From IMG/VR virus record IMGVR_UViG_3300049795_000015, positions 1-53,319 of that record: DNA of 53,319 nt; one strand, written 5' to 3'. This DNA comes from a virus. The translations under genes were made by a program, and so were the position numbers. Under the pieces are notes generated by a model. The model saw only the letters and a list, made by a program, of their open reading frames with translations, had not been told where the DNA came from and made no database searches. This document shows positions 17,801-24,787 of this stretch, one piece after another (positions within the stretch are counted from its first letter, which is position 1; each line of letters opens with the position of its first letter).

Positions 17801-17921
17801 GGCACAGTCGGAAAAGAACCCGTATCTAGTCCGACCTAGCACAAATGCGCAAAAAAGTCTTGATAAAAGTCCAAAAGGTCAATACTCTTCGCTCCGTGAA
17901 CTAGCGGCAACACTTACTTGA
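14829..17921 (+). CDS. terL: Terminase large subunit (GpA family) with class 3 intein
   Basis: 1030 residues from the ATG at 14829 (GAGG lies seven bases upstream), overlapping the small subunit by 11 bases. Residues 83-424 are an intein, leaving 688 residues, which is normal for lambda GpA relatives. The extein starts YVGPWMHATTPYLVEPME, a GpA hallmark. The ATPase Walker A GPAQSGK|TE is split by the intein. Further on, VAQVDYDRMPEDVD (about residue 515) resembles the Walker B region. ATADVQKNRWEI (Asp about 757) and GCDSGGREGV supply nuclease acids. It cuts and pumps phage DNA into proheads, and needs splicing to rebuild its P-loop. Confidence 0.96.
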   Translation: MASEERYNSIGSIALDMGDTLRPPQRLTVASAAEKYRHLNNPGSYVGPWMHATTPYLVEPMESLTDRDHDAVVFVGPAQSGKALAVDTPIATPTGWTNMGGLQAGDEIFDERGKPCRVTFVTGVMQDRVCYEVAFDDGEVIVADAEHLWAVNDTWGAGKTVTTDWLKERYRIAHRKTGKARYRFSIPVTAPLDTPKKALPIPPYVLGAWLGDGACHTAHFTLNTYDAEDITRMCAEHGWRAKEHFYNGQGSRDFTLWRDGVSLHSVLKKHIGAKHIPEGYLRASRKQRLDLLAGLLDTDGGIEGGSQCFSTSSAVLAGQVAELLSTLGIKFAQRSAIPFYTYKGERKQGQLSYSLDFTSSHCYLRASRKVAMFNAFGKKRRDSHTTRRWIRDIRLVESVPVKCITVDSSSRLYLCGKGMVPTHNTEITLNWINHSVICDPMDMIVYDKSQVSARDFSKRRVDRMHRHSPEVGARMIQKADADNVFDKIYKSGMILTLSWPSIAELSGRPVGRVAQVDYDRMPEDVDGEGSPFDLGRKRTTTFGSSAMTLAESSPGYEITDTKWMRRTPHEAPPSKGILSLYNRGDRRRWYWHCEHCREWFEPEFSLLKWVEKEDAVATAKSVHLMCPHCQVLIPPSDKARMNRQGRWVSEGLKIRRDGSLEGTPVRSDIISYWLKGPAAAFAPWHTLVSRYLAAEQEFLRTGSQEALKATVNTDQGEPYYPRGTQSERLPDALKELAIDLPKHVIPETVNFLIATADVQKNRWEIQITGVGPGAPFALTVIDRFPIVKSKRLDDEGDPLWVKPAAFLEDWALLETEVLEKRYETHDGGSMGVAFLGCDSGGREGVTEKAYDWFRQLRKKGAGEHNRVFLIKGDHTPASPRTRISYPDSARKDRKAAARGEIPVLLLNVNMLKDQMQNMLERNDTTIPAITYPAWLPDDWFNEMCAERRTVKGWENPRKARNEAWDLTNYAIGICVHKKVDRLNWEDPPAFAAQSEKNPYLVRPSTNAQKSLDKSPKGQYSSLRELAATLT
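15075..16100 (+). other. Class 3 intein with LAGLIDADG endonuclease
   Basis: Residues 83-424 (342 residues) of the large terminase. It starts with Ala, not Cys or Ser, and ends VPTHN followed by Thr. Block B reads DAEHLWAV with a Trp. Block F reads VKCITVDSSSRLYL with a Cys in place of the usual Asp. With Thr at +1 this gives the Trp-Cys-Thr triplet that defines class 3 inteins, which splice through a block F Cys branched intermediate instead of an N-terminal nucleophile. Between the blocks lie two LAGLIDADG motifs, YVLGAWLGDG and LLAGLLDTDG, so the homing endonuclease looks intact and in frame. Confidence 0.92.
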
Positions 17922-17930
17922 AGGCACACA

Positions 17931-18155
17931 ATGGCAACTTTGACTGACGCGCAACGACTGACCGCCGCACGCGACGCCCTGCACTCCCTGAACACGGGTA
18001 CGGCGGCGCGGGTCGTCGTCGACCAGAACGGCGAGCGCGTCGAGTTCAACACAGCCAACGCGGATCGCCTGCGGGCCTACATCGCCGAACTCGAAACCCT
18101 CGTCGCGACAGGCACACGTCCCTCCCGCCGTCCGATGATGCCGTTTTTCTCCTGA
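17931..18155 (+). CDS. Head-tail joining protein (gpW-like)
   Basis: 74 residues. TDAQRLTAARDALHSLNTG, VEFNTANADRLRAYIAELE and a basic C terminus (RPSRRPMMPFF) match the lambda gpW family, which plugs the portal and prepares heads for tail attachment. It lies in the canonical position between the large terminase and portal genes. Confidence 0.9.
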   Translation: MATLTDAQRLTAARDALHSLNTGTAARVVVDQNGERVEFNTANADRLRAYIAELETLVATGTRPSRRPMMPFFS

Positions 18156-18157
18156 CC

Positions 18158-19786
18158 ATGAAAAAGATCGCCAAAACCTCGCCGCTGAAGCCTTCCGTCA
18201 ACGGCGGGTACGACGGTGCGTCGCGCACGTCGCGTGAACTCGCCGCGTGGTCGCCGATCATTCGCTCGGCGGATCAAGACATCAACTGGGATAAACCGCA
18301 GATCGACGCCCGTGCGATCGACATGACGCGCAATGAGGGCTACGCCCTCGGCGCAGTCAACATCCACAAGGATTCGATCGTCGGCGGGCAGTACGTTCTC
18401 AATGCATTACCCGACTGGGAAACGCTCGGCGCGACCGAAGCCTGGGCGGAAGAGTTTCAGAAAGTCGTCGAGACGAAGTTCGGCCTGTGGGGCGAGTCTG
18501 CGCAAAACTGGCCGGACGCGTCTCGCATCAATACGTTCACGTCGCTCGTCCGCTTGGCGGTCGGCATCCATACCGTCTGTGGCGAAGTGCTTGCGACGGC
18601 CGAGTGGATCACGGCTCCCGGTCGTGCGTTTAAGACGGCCGTCCAAATGGTCGACGTGGCCCGCCTCTCGAACCCATACGACCAGGCAGACCACGACGAC
18701 ATGCGCCGAGGCGTGCGCAAAGACAGTTACGGGGCGCCCCTTTCGTACTTCATCCGCACCACGTTTCCAAATCAGATTTACGCAGGCGGAAACTACGCGC
18801 AGAATCCGTTCGTGTGGAAAGAAGTGCCAATTCGCAAACCGTGGGGCAGGCTCCAAGTCGTTCACATCTATGAGCAAATGCGCCCGGACCAATCCCGTGG
18901 CGTCAGCGACATGGTTGCGGTGCTCAAGGAAATGCGGATGACGAAAACGTTCCGCGACATCACGTTGCAGAACGCCGTGTTGCAAGCAACGTACGCGGCA
19001 TCGATCGAGTCGGACCTGCCGGCCGATATGATATGGGAGCAAATGGGTGTCGGCGCGGACGACGGTCAACTCAACACGTACCTGAATCAACTCGCGGCGT
19101 ATGCGGGCGGGGCCAAGGGCTTGGCGATCGACGGCGTGAAAATTCCGCACCTGTTTCCCGGTACGAAGATGAAACTGCAACCGGCCGGCACTCCGGGCGG
19201 TGTGGGCACAGGGTTCGAGGAAAGTCTGCAACGGCATATCGCGGCAGCGCTCGGTCTGTCCTACGAAGAGTTCAGTCGCGACTACACCAAGACCAACTAC
19301 TCTTCGGCGCGCGCCTCCATGCTCAACACGTGGAAGTCGATGCAGTCGAAGAAGAAGAACGTGGCCGACCGCTTCGCCAATGCGATCTATGATCTGTGGC
19401 TCGAAGAGTTCATCAACTCGGGCGAGTGCCCTATGCCGGCCGGCAAAACCGCTTCGCACTTCTACGAAGGCTTGAACAAAGAAGCCTACACGAATTGCGA
19501 TTGGATCGGCGCGTCTCGCGGGCAGATCGACGAACTGAAGGAAACGCAAGCGGCCGTGTTGCGCATCCAGAATAACCTGTCGACTTACGAAGACGAGATT
19601 TCGAGAGGCGGCAAGGATTTCCGCCGTGTGTTCGCGCAACGCAAACGCGAGAACAAGATCATGCAGGAAGACGACCTGGTCAACGTGGCCGCGACGACTG
19701 CCGTACCCGGACAAAAGCCAAACGGCCAACAGGATTTAGCCACTGCGAACGACGGTCAAGCGTCCGCTTCGCACGACGGCCTCTAG
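18158..19786 (+). CDS. Portal protein (lambda gpB family)
   Basis: 542 residues, normal for the family. AWSPIIRSADQDINWDKPQIDARAIDMTRNEGYA, then IHKDSIVGGQYVLN and the conserved YEEFSRDYTKTNYSSARASM near residue 368 are signature blocks of lambda-type portals. It forms the dodecameric ring through which DNA enters. It has a Gly/Gln/Ala-rich flexible C-terminal tail. The ATG follows the gpW stop by two bases. Confidence 0.95.
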   Translation: MKKIAKTSPLKPSVNGGYDGASRTSRELAAWSPIIRSADQDINWDKPQIDARAIDMTRNEGYALGAVNIHKDSIVGGQYVLNALPDWETLGATEAWAEEFQKVVETKFGLWGESAQNWPDASRINTFTSLVRLAVGIHTVCGEVLATAEWITAPGRAFKTAVQMVDVARLSNPYDQADHDDMRRGVRKDSYGAPLSYFIRTTFPNQIYAGGNYAQNPFVWKEVPIRKPWGRLQVVHIYEQMRPDQSRGVSDMVAVLKEMRMTKTFRDITLQNAVLQATYAASIESDLPADMIWEQMGVGADDGQLNTYLNQLAAYAGGAKGLAIDGVKIPHLFPGTKMKLQPAGTPGGVGTGFEESLQRHIAAALGLSYEEFSRDYTKTNYSSARASMLNTWKSMQSKKKNVADRFANAIYDLWLEEFINSGECPMPAGKTASHFYEGLNKEAYTNCDWIGASRGQIDELKETQAAVLRIQNNLSTYEDEISRGGKDFRRVFAQRKRENKIMQEDDLVNVAATTAVPGQKPNGQQDLATANDGQASASHDGL

Positions 19787-19796
19787 GAGAAAAGAA

Positions 19797-21113
19797 GTGA
19801 ATCCAATTTACGGCCTGATCGGACGACTGAGCACCGTTCCTGCGTTACTAGCAGCACAGGGCGCGGGATCGTTGCAGGCGTCGCTTCGCTACGCTCTCGC
19901 GCATTCGGACATGAAGGCCGAGACCAAAAAGCACCTGGCGAACGTGGCGATGTCTTACGGCGCGGACTACTACGACGAGAGCGACGCAGACTGTCCGTAC
20001 GCGATCTACCGAGGTATCGCGATCATTCCGATTCAGGGCACCCTGGTTAATCGTTGCGGATGGGCGTGTTCATGGGTCACGGGGTATGACTACGTGCAGA
20101 TGGCGGTGCTCGACGCGATGCAGAATCCGCAGGTAAAGGCGATCGCCTTCGACGTGGATAGTTGCGGCGGCGAGGCGCAAGGATGCTTCGAGACCGCCGA
20201 CCTTATCAAGTCCATGCGCGGCAAGAAACCGATGACTTCGTTCGTCAATGCGAACGCACTGTCAGGCGGCTACATGTTGGCGTGCGCTGCCGACAAGATT
20301 GTGCTGACGCCAACGGGTAATACCGGCTCGATCGGCGTCGTCATCATGCACGTCGACTACTCGAAAATGCTGCAGGAAGAAGGTATCGCGATCACCTTTA
20401 TCTACGCAGGCGACCATAAGAAAGACGGTAATCCATACGAGGCATTGCCGCCTGAAGTGAAAGCGAACCTGCAGGCACAGGTAGATCGGTTTTACGAAAT
20501 GTTCACGTCTACGGTTGCGAGCAACCTCGGACTGACGGTTGAAGCAGTCAAGGCGACACAGGCGCAAGTGTACGACGCGTCAGAATCCTTGAGTCTCGGC
20601 CTTATTCACGCAGTTGAAGCGGCACCTTCCGCCTTGGCTGCTTTTTGTAACGAGCTTTCCGGCTCATCATCTTCGGAGATTACTATGGGTACGAAAGAAA
20701 ACGCCGCTGAAGCTACGGCAGAAAGCGCTACTACGGTTGCTGTCGCAGCAGTCACAGCACCGGCCGTCGCGGCTCCGGCAGCAGTAGCTGCTACGACTGT
20801 CGACGCTGCCGGCGCTGAACGTGCTCGCATTCAAGGCATCACTGGCAGCGAAGAAGCGAAGGACCGTACGGCCCTCGCGAACCATCTCGCGTTCAACACC
20901 ACAATGGGCGTCGACGAAGCCAAAGCACTGATGGCCGTCGCCCCTCTCGCCGCAAAGAACGACGGCAATGCGTTTGCGGCGGCGATGAACGGAACGGAAA
21001 ATCCGAAAGTTGGCGCGGACGACCAAGCGTCGGCGGCAGGGCAAAGCGCCGTCGCCGTTGACGCGAGTCGCATTTTGTCGGCGCATTCGATGGCGACCGG
21101 CGTCAAGCATTAA
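19797..21113 (+). CDS. Head maturation protease/scaffold (gpC-like, S49)
   Basis: 438 residues from GTG, with AGGAG upstream. Residues about 75-265 are an S49 (SppA-like) peptidase: the Ser nucleophile is Ser156 in NALSGGYMLACAADKI and the likely general base is Lys208 or Lys209 in GDHKKDGNPYE. The C-terminal 142 residues are Ala/Thr-rich and scaffold-like, and can also be made separately from an internal start. As in lambda gpC/Nu3, the protein would degrade scaffold inside the prohead. Confidence 0.93.
   Translation: MNPIYGLIGRLSTVPALLAAQGAGSLQASLRYALAHSDMKAETKKHLANVAMSYGADYYDESDADCPYAIYRGIAIIPIQGTLVNRCGWACSWVTGYDYVQMAVLDAMQNPQVKAIAFDVDSCGGEAQGCFETADLIKSMRGKKPMTSFVNANALSGGYMLACAADKIVLTPTGNTGSIGVVIMHVDYSKMLQEEGIAITFIYAGDHKKDGNPYEALPPEVKANLQAQVDRFYEMFTSTVASNLGLTVEAVKATQAQVYDASESLSLGLIHAVEAAPSALAAFCNELSGSSSSEITMGTKENAAEATAESATTVAVAAVTAPAVAAPAAVAATTVDAAGAERARIQGITGSEEAKDRTALANHLAFNTTMGVDEAKALMAVAPLAAKNDGNAFAAAMNGTENPKVGADDQASAAGQSAVAVDASRILSAHSMATGVKH
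20685..21113 (+). CDS. Internal in-frame scaffold protein (Nu3-like)
   Basis: 142 residues in the same frame as the protease, from ATG 20685 with GGAG (20675-20678) six bases upstream. The Ala/Val/Thr-rich and charged sequence, with an AERARIQGI helix, fits a capsid scaffold. In lambda the scaffold Nu3 is likewise translated from an internal start in gene C. This start is inferred from the ribosome site. Confidence 0.75.
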   Translation: MGTKENAAEATAESATTVAVAAVTAPAVAAPAAVAATTVDAAGAERARIQGITGSEEAKDRTALANHLAFNTTMGVDEAKALMAVAPLAAKNDGNAFAAAMNGTENPKVGADDQASAAGQSAVAVDASRILSAHSMATGVKH

Positions 21114-21136
21114 GAAATAAAAGGTAGCAAGCAACG

Positions 21137-21152
21137 TTGTTGCATGCAACAA
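21137..21152. promoter_or_regulatory. 16-bp perfect palindrome before decoration gene
   Basis: TTGTTGCATGCAACAA is fully self-complementary and lies in the 67-base gap before the decoration protein gene, next to CAAGCAACG, a motif also seen in the end regions. It has no U-tract, so it looks more like a protein-binding site or RNA stability hairpin than a terminator. Confidence 0.5.
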
Positions 21153-21180
21153 TTACGTCAATGAAATTTAGGAGAACAAA

Positions 21181-21858
21181 ATGAATTTTCTCGCATCTTC
21201 TTCGGTTCCGAGCGACACCTACACGCCGGAACAACTGCTGACCGGCGACGGCGTTCGCACCATGCCGAAAGTCTTCAAGTCCGGCAATAACGTTCTGCGT
21301 CTGACCGTCTTGGCCGCGATGTTCGTCGCCACTGCGGTGTCGTCGGTCAAAGCCTCGGGTGCGAACACCGGCAACGGCACGCTCACCGTGGACGCTACCG
21401 CTCCGGTTACGACCGCAGCACAACCCGGCGTCTACACCGTGCGTTGCGTCACGGCCGCAACTGACGCAGGCACCTTGCGCGTCTATGACCCGAGCGGAAA
21501 CGAAATCGGCGAAGTGGCCGTTGGCGCGACGTTCAGCGCGGAAATCAAATTCGCCACGGCGGACGGCTCGACCGACTTTATCGTTGGCGACGGTTTCGAC
21601 ATCGCGGTCTACGGCACGCACAAGATGGTGCCTTGCGTTCGCACTGCGACCAACGGTTCGCAGATCGCATGCGCAATCGCAGTGGAAGATACCGACGCGA
21701 CCAGCGCCGATGTCACCGGCCCGATCTACGTTGACGGCGAATTCGCAATGCAAGGCTTGGTGTGGGACGCGTCCTTCACGACGGCAGCGCAGAAACTCGA
21801 CGCCTTCCCAGTCGGGTCGTCCATCGTCATCAAGCAACTGGGGTACTCTGGCGGCTAA
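21181..21858 (+). CDS. Head decoration protein (gpD-like) with inserted domain
   Basis: 225 residues. LLTGDGVRTMPKVFKSGNNVLRLTVLAAM and the C-terminal CAIAVEDTDAT...GPIYVDGEFAMQGLVW...SIVIKQLGY match lambda gpD-type decoration proteins, which stabilise expanded heads as surface trimers. It is about twice the length of lambda gpD. The extra segment (about residues 62-145) is a beta-rich module (TLRVYDPSGNEIGEVAVG, IKFATADGSTDFIVGDGF). An AGGAG-type site precedes the ATG. Confidence 0.85.
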   Translation: MNFLASSSVPSDTYTPEQLLTGDGVRTMPKVFKSGNNVLRLTVLAAMFVATAVSSVKASGANTGNGTLTVDATAPVTTAAQPGVYTVRCVTAATDAGTLRVYDPSGNEIGEVAVGATFSAEIKFATADGSTDFIVGDGFDIAVYGTHKMVPCVRTATNGSQIACAIAVEDTDATSADVTGPIYVDGEFAMQGLVWDASFTTAAQKLDAFPVGSSIVIKQLGYSGG

Positions 21859-21925
21859 TAGCTGACAGTTCGAATCACACGAGTTGTAACTATTAACAGC
21901 AATAAGACTTTAAGGAGTACCTAGC

Positions 21926-22957
21926 ATGTCCATCAACGTCTACGACACCCATACCCTCCTGGGCGTCATCTACAAACTGCCTCCGGTAAAAACGTTCTGG
22001 CTCGACCTCGCCTTTCCGCGAGTCCAGACGTTCGACACGGAGTTTATCGATTTCGACGTAGTATCGCGTGGCCGTCGCCTCGCGCCGTTCGTCGCGCCGA
22101 CTGCACAAGGCAAGCCAATGCTGCAGGAAGGCTTCAACACGAAACGTTTTAAGCCGGCGTATGTGAAGCCGAAGGACTCCGTGGACCCACGTCGCGTGTT
22201 CAAGCGCATGCCGGGTGAAGGCTTCATGGGCACTATGTCGCCGCAACAGCGCCGTGACGCAATCGTCGCGGATATCCTGACGCAGCACATGGATATGCAC
22301 AAACGCCGGCAGGAGTGGATGGCGGCGCAAGCGATCATCGGCGATTCGGTAACTGTCGCAGGCGATAACTACCCGACGACCGTCATTTCGTTCGGTCGTA
22401 CTGCGAACCACACCGTCACCCTCACGGGCGGCGCATGCTGGGGTCAGTCGGGCGTCAGCATCACGAACTTGCTCGAAACATGGATGTCGCGTATCCAGTT
22501 GGATTCGGGTTACGCACCGACCATGTTGGTGCTCGGCGTCGACGCATGGAACGTGTTCCGTCTTGACGCAGGTGTCATCGCGCAACTCAACACCCTGGCT
22601 CGCGGATCGGTCGGCAATTTGCAAACCGGCCTTGGCGACGGCGAACTCGTGCAGTACAAAGGCACCCTGGGCGCATCGCTTCAGGTGTGGGTCTACAACG
22701 ACATCTACGAGGATGACAGCGGCGTGAATCAGCCGATGATGGACCCGAAGAAAATCGTTCTGCTAAACCCGGCAGGCGTCGAAGGCGTGCGTTGTTTCGG
22801 CGCCATCCTGGACGCGCAAGCCGGTTACATGGCGACCGACGTATGGCCGAAGAACTTTTTCCAGGATGACCCTTCGGCAGAGTTCGTCATGACGCAAAGC
22901 GCCCCTCTTATGGTGCCGAGCCGTCCTGACGCCGTACTCTGCGCCTCGGTCGTCTAA
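21926..22957 (+). CDS. Major capsid protein (lambda gpE family)
   Basis: 343 residues, the usual size for gpE relatives. FWLDLAFPRVQTFDTEFIDFDVVSRGRRLAPFV, KRMPGEGFMGTMSPQQRRDAIVADIL and the C-terminal FGAILDAQAGYMATDVWPKNFFQDDPSAEFVMTQSAPLMVPSRPD are classic GpE blocks. It forms the icosahedral shell. An AAGGAG site precedes the ATG, and a strong terminator follows. Confidence 0.96.
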   Translation: MSINVYDTHTLLGVIYKLPPVKTFWLDLAFPRVQTFDTEFIDFDVVSRGRRLAPFVAPTAQGKPMLQEGFNTKRFKPAYVKPKDSVDPRRVFKRMPGEGFMGTMSPQQRRDAIVADILTQHMDMHKRRQEWMAAQAIIGDSVTVAGDNYPTTVISFGRTANHTVTLTGGACWGQSGVSITNLLETWMSRIQLDSGYAPTMLVLGVDAWNVFRLDAGVIAQLNTLARGSVGNLQTGLGDGELVQYKGTLGASLQVWVYNDIYEDDSGVNQPMMDPKKIVLLNPAGVEGVRCFGAILDAQAGYMATDVWPKNFFQDDPSAEFVMTQSAPLMVPSRPDAVLCASVV

Positions 22958-22979
22958 GGCATTTCACGCAGCACGACTA

Positions 22980-23011
22980 TCCGTCAGGCGGGAAACCCCT
23001 GACGGATTTTT
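22980..23011 (+). terminator. Rho-independent terminator after capsid gene
   Basis: The stem TCCGTCAGG (22980-22988) pairs with CCTGACGGA (22998-23006) and is followed by TTTTT. It likely lowers expression of the connector genes relative to the capsid gene. Confidence 0.88.
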
Positions 23012-23032
23012 AAAACCACAGGAGAACCTAAC

Positions 23033-23275
23033 ATGAATCGTTTAATCGCAATCGGGGAAGTCCATCTCGACGTTAGCGTCATCGTCGCTCCCGGCGAGCC
23101 GTTCGAGGCCGCAAGCCAGCGTCAAGAGGCGTACATGATCGCCAACGGTATCGCCCACTTGGAAGACGCGACCGAAACGCCGGAAGTGAAATCGGCAGAA
23201 GCGGCAATGCAAAAGAACATCGCCGCAGGCAAGAGCAAAGCACGCGGCAAGAAATCTGATATCGACCTGGACTAA
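23033..23275 (+). CDS. Small head/connector protein
   Basis: 80 residues. The first half is beta-like (IAIGEVHLDVSVIVAPGEPFEA). The C terminus is Lys-rich (GKSKARGKKSDIDLD). AGGAG precedes the ATG. Its position between the capsid and head-tail joining genes suggests a connector accessory. I do not recognise a named family. Confidence 0.75.
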   Translation: MNRLIAIGEVHLDVSVIVAPGEPFEAASQRQEAYMIANGIAHLEDATETPEVKSAEAAMQKNIAAGKSKARGKKSDIDLD

Positions 23276-23280
23276 GCACC

Positions 23281-23616
23281 GTGGGCAACTGGACTGAAAT
23301 TCGCGCAGCGGCACGTTCGATCGTCCAAGAGACGTTCGGCGTACCTGCGCAATACACCCCACCGGGGATAGGCGCAGTTCCGGTTGCCGTGACAGTTCGG
23401 TTCCGCAGCAAGAATTTGCAGTTCGGCGACTTGATCCGCGAAGGCTACGCGAAGGTCGTCGAAGACATCAATCAAATCGTGCTTCAGAAAAGCGAAGTGT
23501 CGACGACGCGTTTAGGCGTTGTCACTCTCGCGAACGGTGCGCGATACAAGTTAGACCTTCGGGTGCCGGACGACGGCAGCGACTTTGCAACGTGGGACGT
23601 GGAGCAATTAACATGA
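23281..23616 (+). CDS. Putative head-tail joining protein
   Basis: 111 residues from GTG. It starts with a helix (WTEIRAAARSIVQETFGVPAQY), then beta strands, as expected of gpFII or stopper-type proteins. The small size and its slot between the capsid gene and the tail-completion gene support head-tail joining. Sequence identity to a named family is not evident. The stop overlaps the next start (ATGA). Confidence 0.65.
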   Translation: MGNWTEIRAAARSIVQETFGVPAQYTPPGIGAVPVAVTVRFRSKNLQFGDLIREGYAKVVEDINQIVLQKSEVSTTRLGVVTLANGARYKLDLRVPDDGSDFATWDVEQLT

Positions 23617-24236
23617 GCGTCAACGTCAAATTGCGCGGCTTGGAAGACCTCGAAAAGTATTTCGAAGGGTTCCCTGCGGCCAGTCGTGAGGCAGCGAAAC
23701 TCGCGGTGAATGACGCGGCGCGTTACGGTGCTCGACGCGGCAGCGAAGCGATTCGTCGCGAGGTCGCGTTCTCCCGTACCTACATCGGCGATGCGAGCAA
23801 CGCAAGCGCCCGCCTGCGCATCACGCGCGTGGCGCAAGGCGGCGACATGGAAGCGGTCATCGGCGCACGGTCGGAGCCTACGTCGCTTGCGCGCTTCGCG
23901 TCCGGCACGCCGACCTTCGGGCGTCGCGCTCGCGGCCCTCGCGTCAAGGTGAAAACAAGCGGCCCCTCGAAGACGATCAAGGGCGGCTTTTTCATGAAGC
24001 TGAAACGCGGCGATGGTTCGGGCGACGGCTTCAACATCGGTCTCGCGATCCGGCTTAAGCCGGGTGAGCGCGTGCGCAACAAGGCGCAAATGAAATCGAT
24101 CGGGAAGGGACTATACCTTCTCTACGGCCCAAGTGTCGATCAAGTATTCAGCACCGTGCGCGAGGAAATCGCTGACGACATCGCAAGTCACATGCAGATC
24201 GAGTTTCTGCGGCAGTTCACGAGGTTGACAGCATGA
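23613..24236 (+). CDS. Putative tail completion protein (gpZ-like)
   Basis: 207 residues from the ATG overlapping the previous stop. VKLRGLEDLEKYFEGFPAASREAAKLAVNDAARYGARRGSEAIRREVAF is typical of HK97-gp10/gpZ-like minor tail proteins, and the protein is basic throughout. It probably completes the head-proximal end of the tail. It is coupled to the next gene by ATGA. Confidence 0.8.
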   Translation: MSVNVKLRGLEDLEKYFEGFPAASREAAKLAVNDAARYGARRGSEAIRREVAFSRTYIGDASNASARLRITRVAQGGDMEAVIGARSEPTSLARFASGTPTFGRRARGPRVKVKTSGPSKTIKGGFFMKLKRGDGSGDGFNIGLAIRLKPGERVRNKAQMKSIGKGLYLLYGPSVDQVFSTVREEIADDIASHMQIEFLRQFTRLTA

Positions 24237-24763
24237 CCACCGACTATCCTAAACGTCTCATGGCGTTACGTGCATTGACGGCGCAGCTAGAAACGGTCAC
24301 GCCGGCAAACGGTTACGTCAATGACCTATCGCCGGTTAGCGCGGAGGTGCCGCGCGTGTATCGCGGCAGAGCGCTATTCGGTGACGACGATCCACTGCCT
24401 TGCGTTTCGATCCTGGAAGCGTTGCACCCAGACGTACAACCGGATGAAGCCGACGCCGGCCTACGTCGAAAGGACAAATGGATACTGCTTGTCCAAGGGT
24501 GGGCGTTGAAAGAAGAGAACGAAGTGCACCCGACAGATGCGGCGCACATCCTCATGGCCGACGTGGTGCAAGCCCTCGGTCGCGTATTGCATGACGAAGT
24601 ACCGCAAGCGAACTACATGCTCGGCGGCGCAATTGAAGGCATGGCGATCGAACCAGGGGTCGTTCGACCTCCTGACGAAACGTCGTCCCGCAGCTTTTTC
24701 TACCTACGCGTCATAGTAGAAATTGCAGAACGTCTCGACGATCCGTACGGGGTCATTGAGTAA
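24233..24763 (+). CDS. Putative tail terminator (gpU-like)
   Basis: 176 residues. It starts MTTDYPKRLMALRALTAQLETV and carries a central PCVSILEALHPDV and a hydrophobic KWILLVQGWALK strand. Size and position between the gpZ-like and tail-tube genes fit a tail terminator or minor tail protein. The assignment rests mainly on synteny. Confidence 0.65.
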   Translation: MTTDYPKRLMALRALTAQLETVTPANGYVNDLSPVSAEVPRVYRGRALFGDDDPLPCVSILEALHPDVQPDEADAGLRRKDKWILLVQGWALKEENEVHPTDAAHILMADVVQALGRVLHDEVPQANYMLGGAIEGMAIEPGVVRPPDETSSRSFFYLRVIVEIAERLDDPYGVIE

Positions 24764-24787
24764 TTTAACTTGTAAAGCGAGGAAACC

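Noticed and set aside
18407-19729. Long antisense frame opposite the portal gene
   Set aside because: It mirrors codon bias of the portal gene; the plus-strand product is a clear lambda-type portal.
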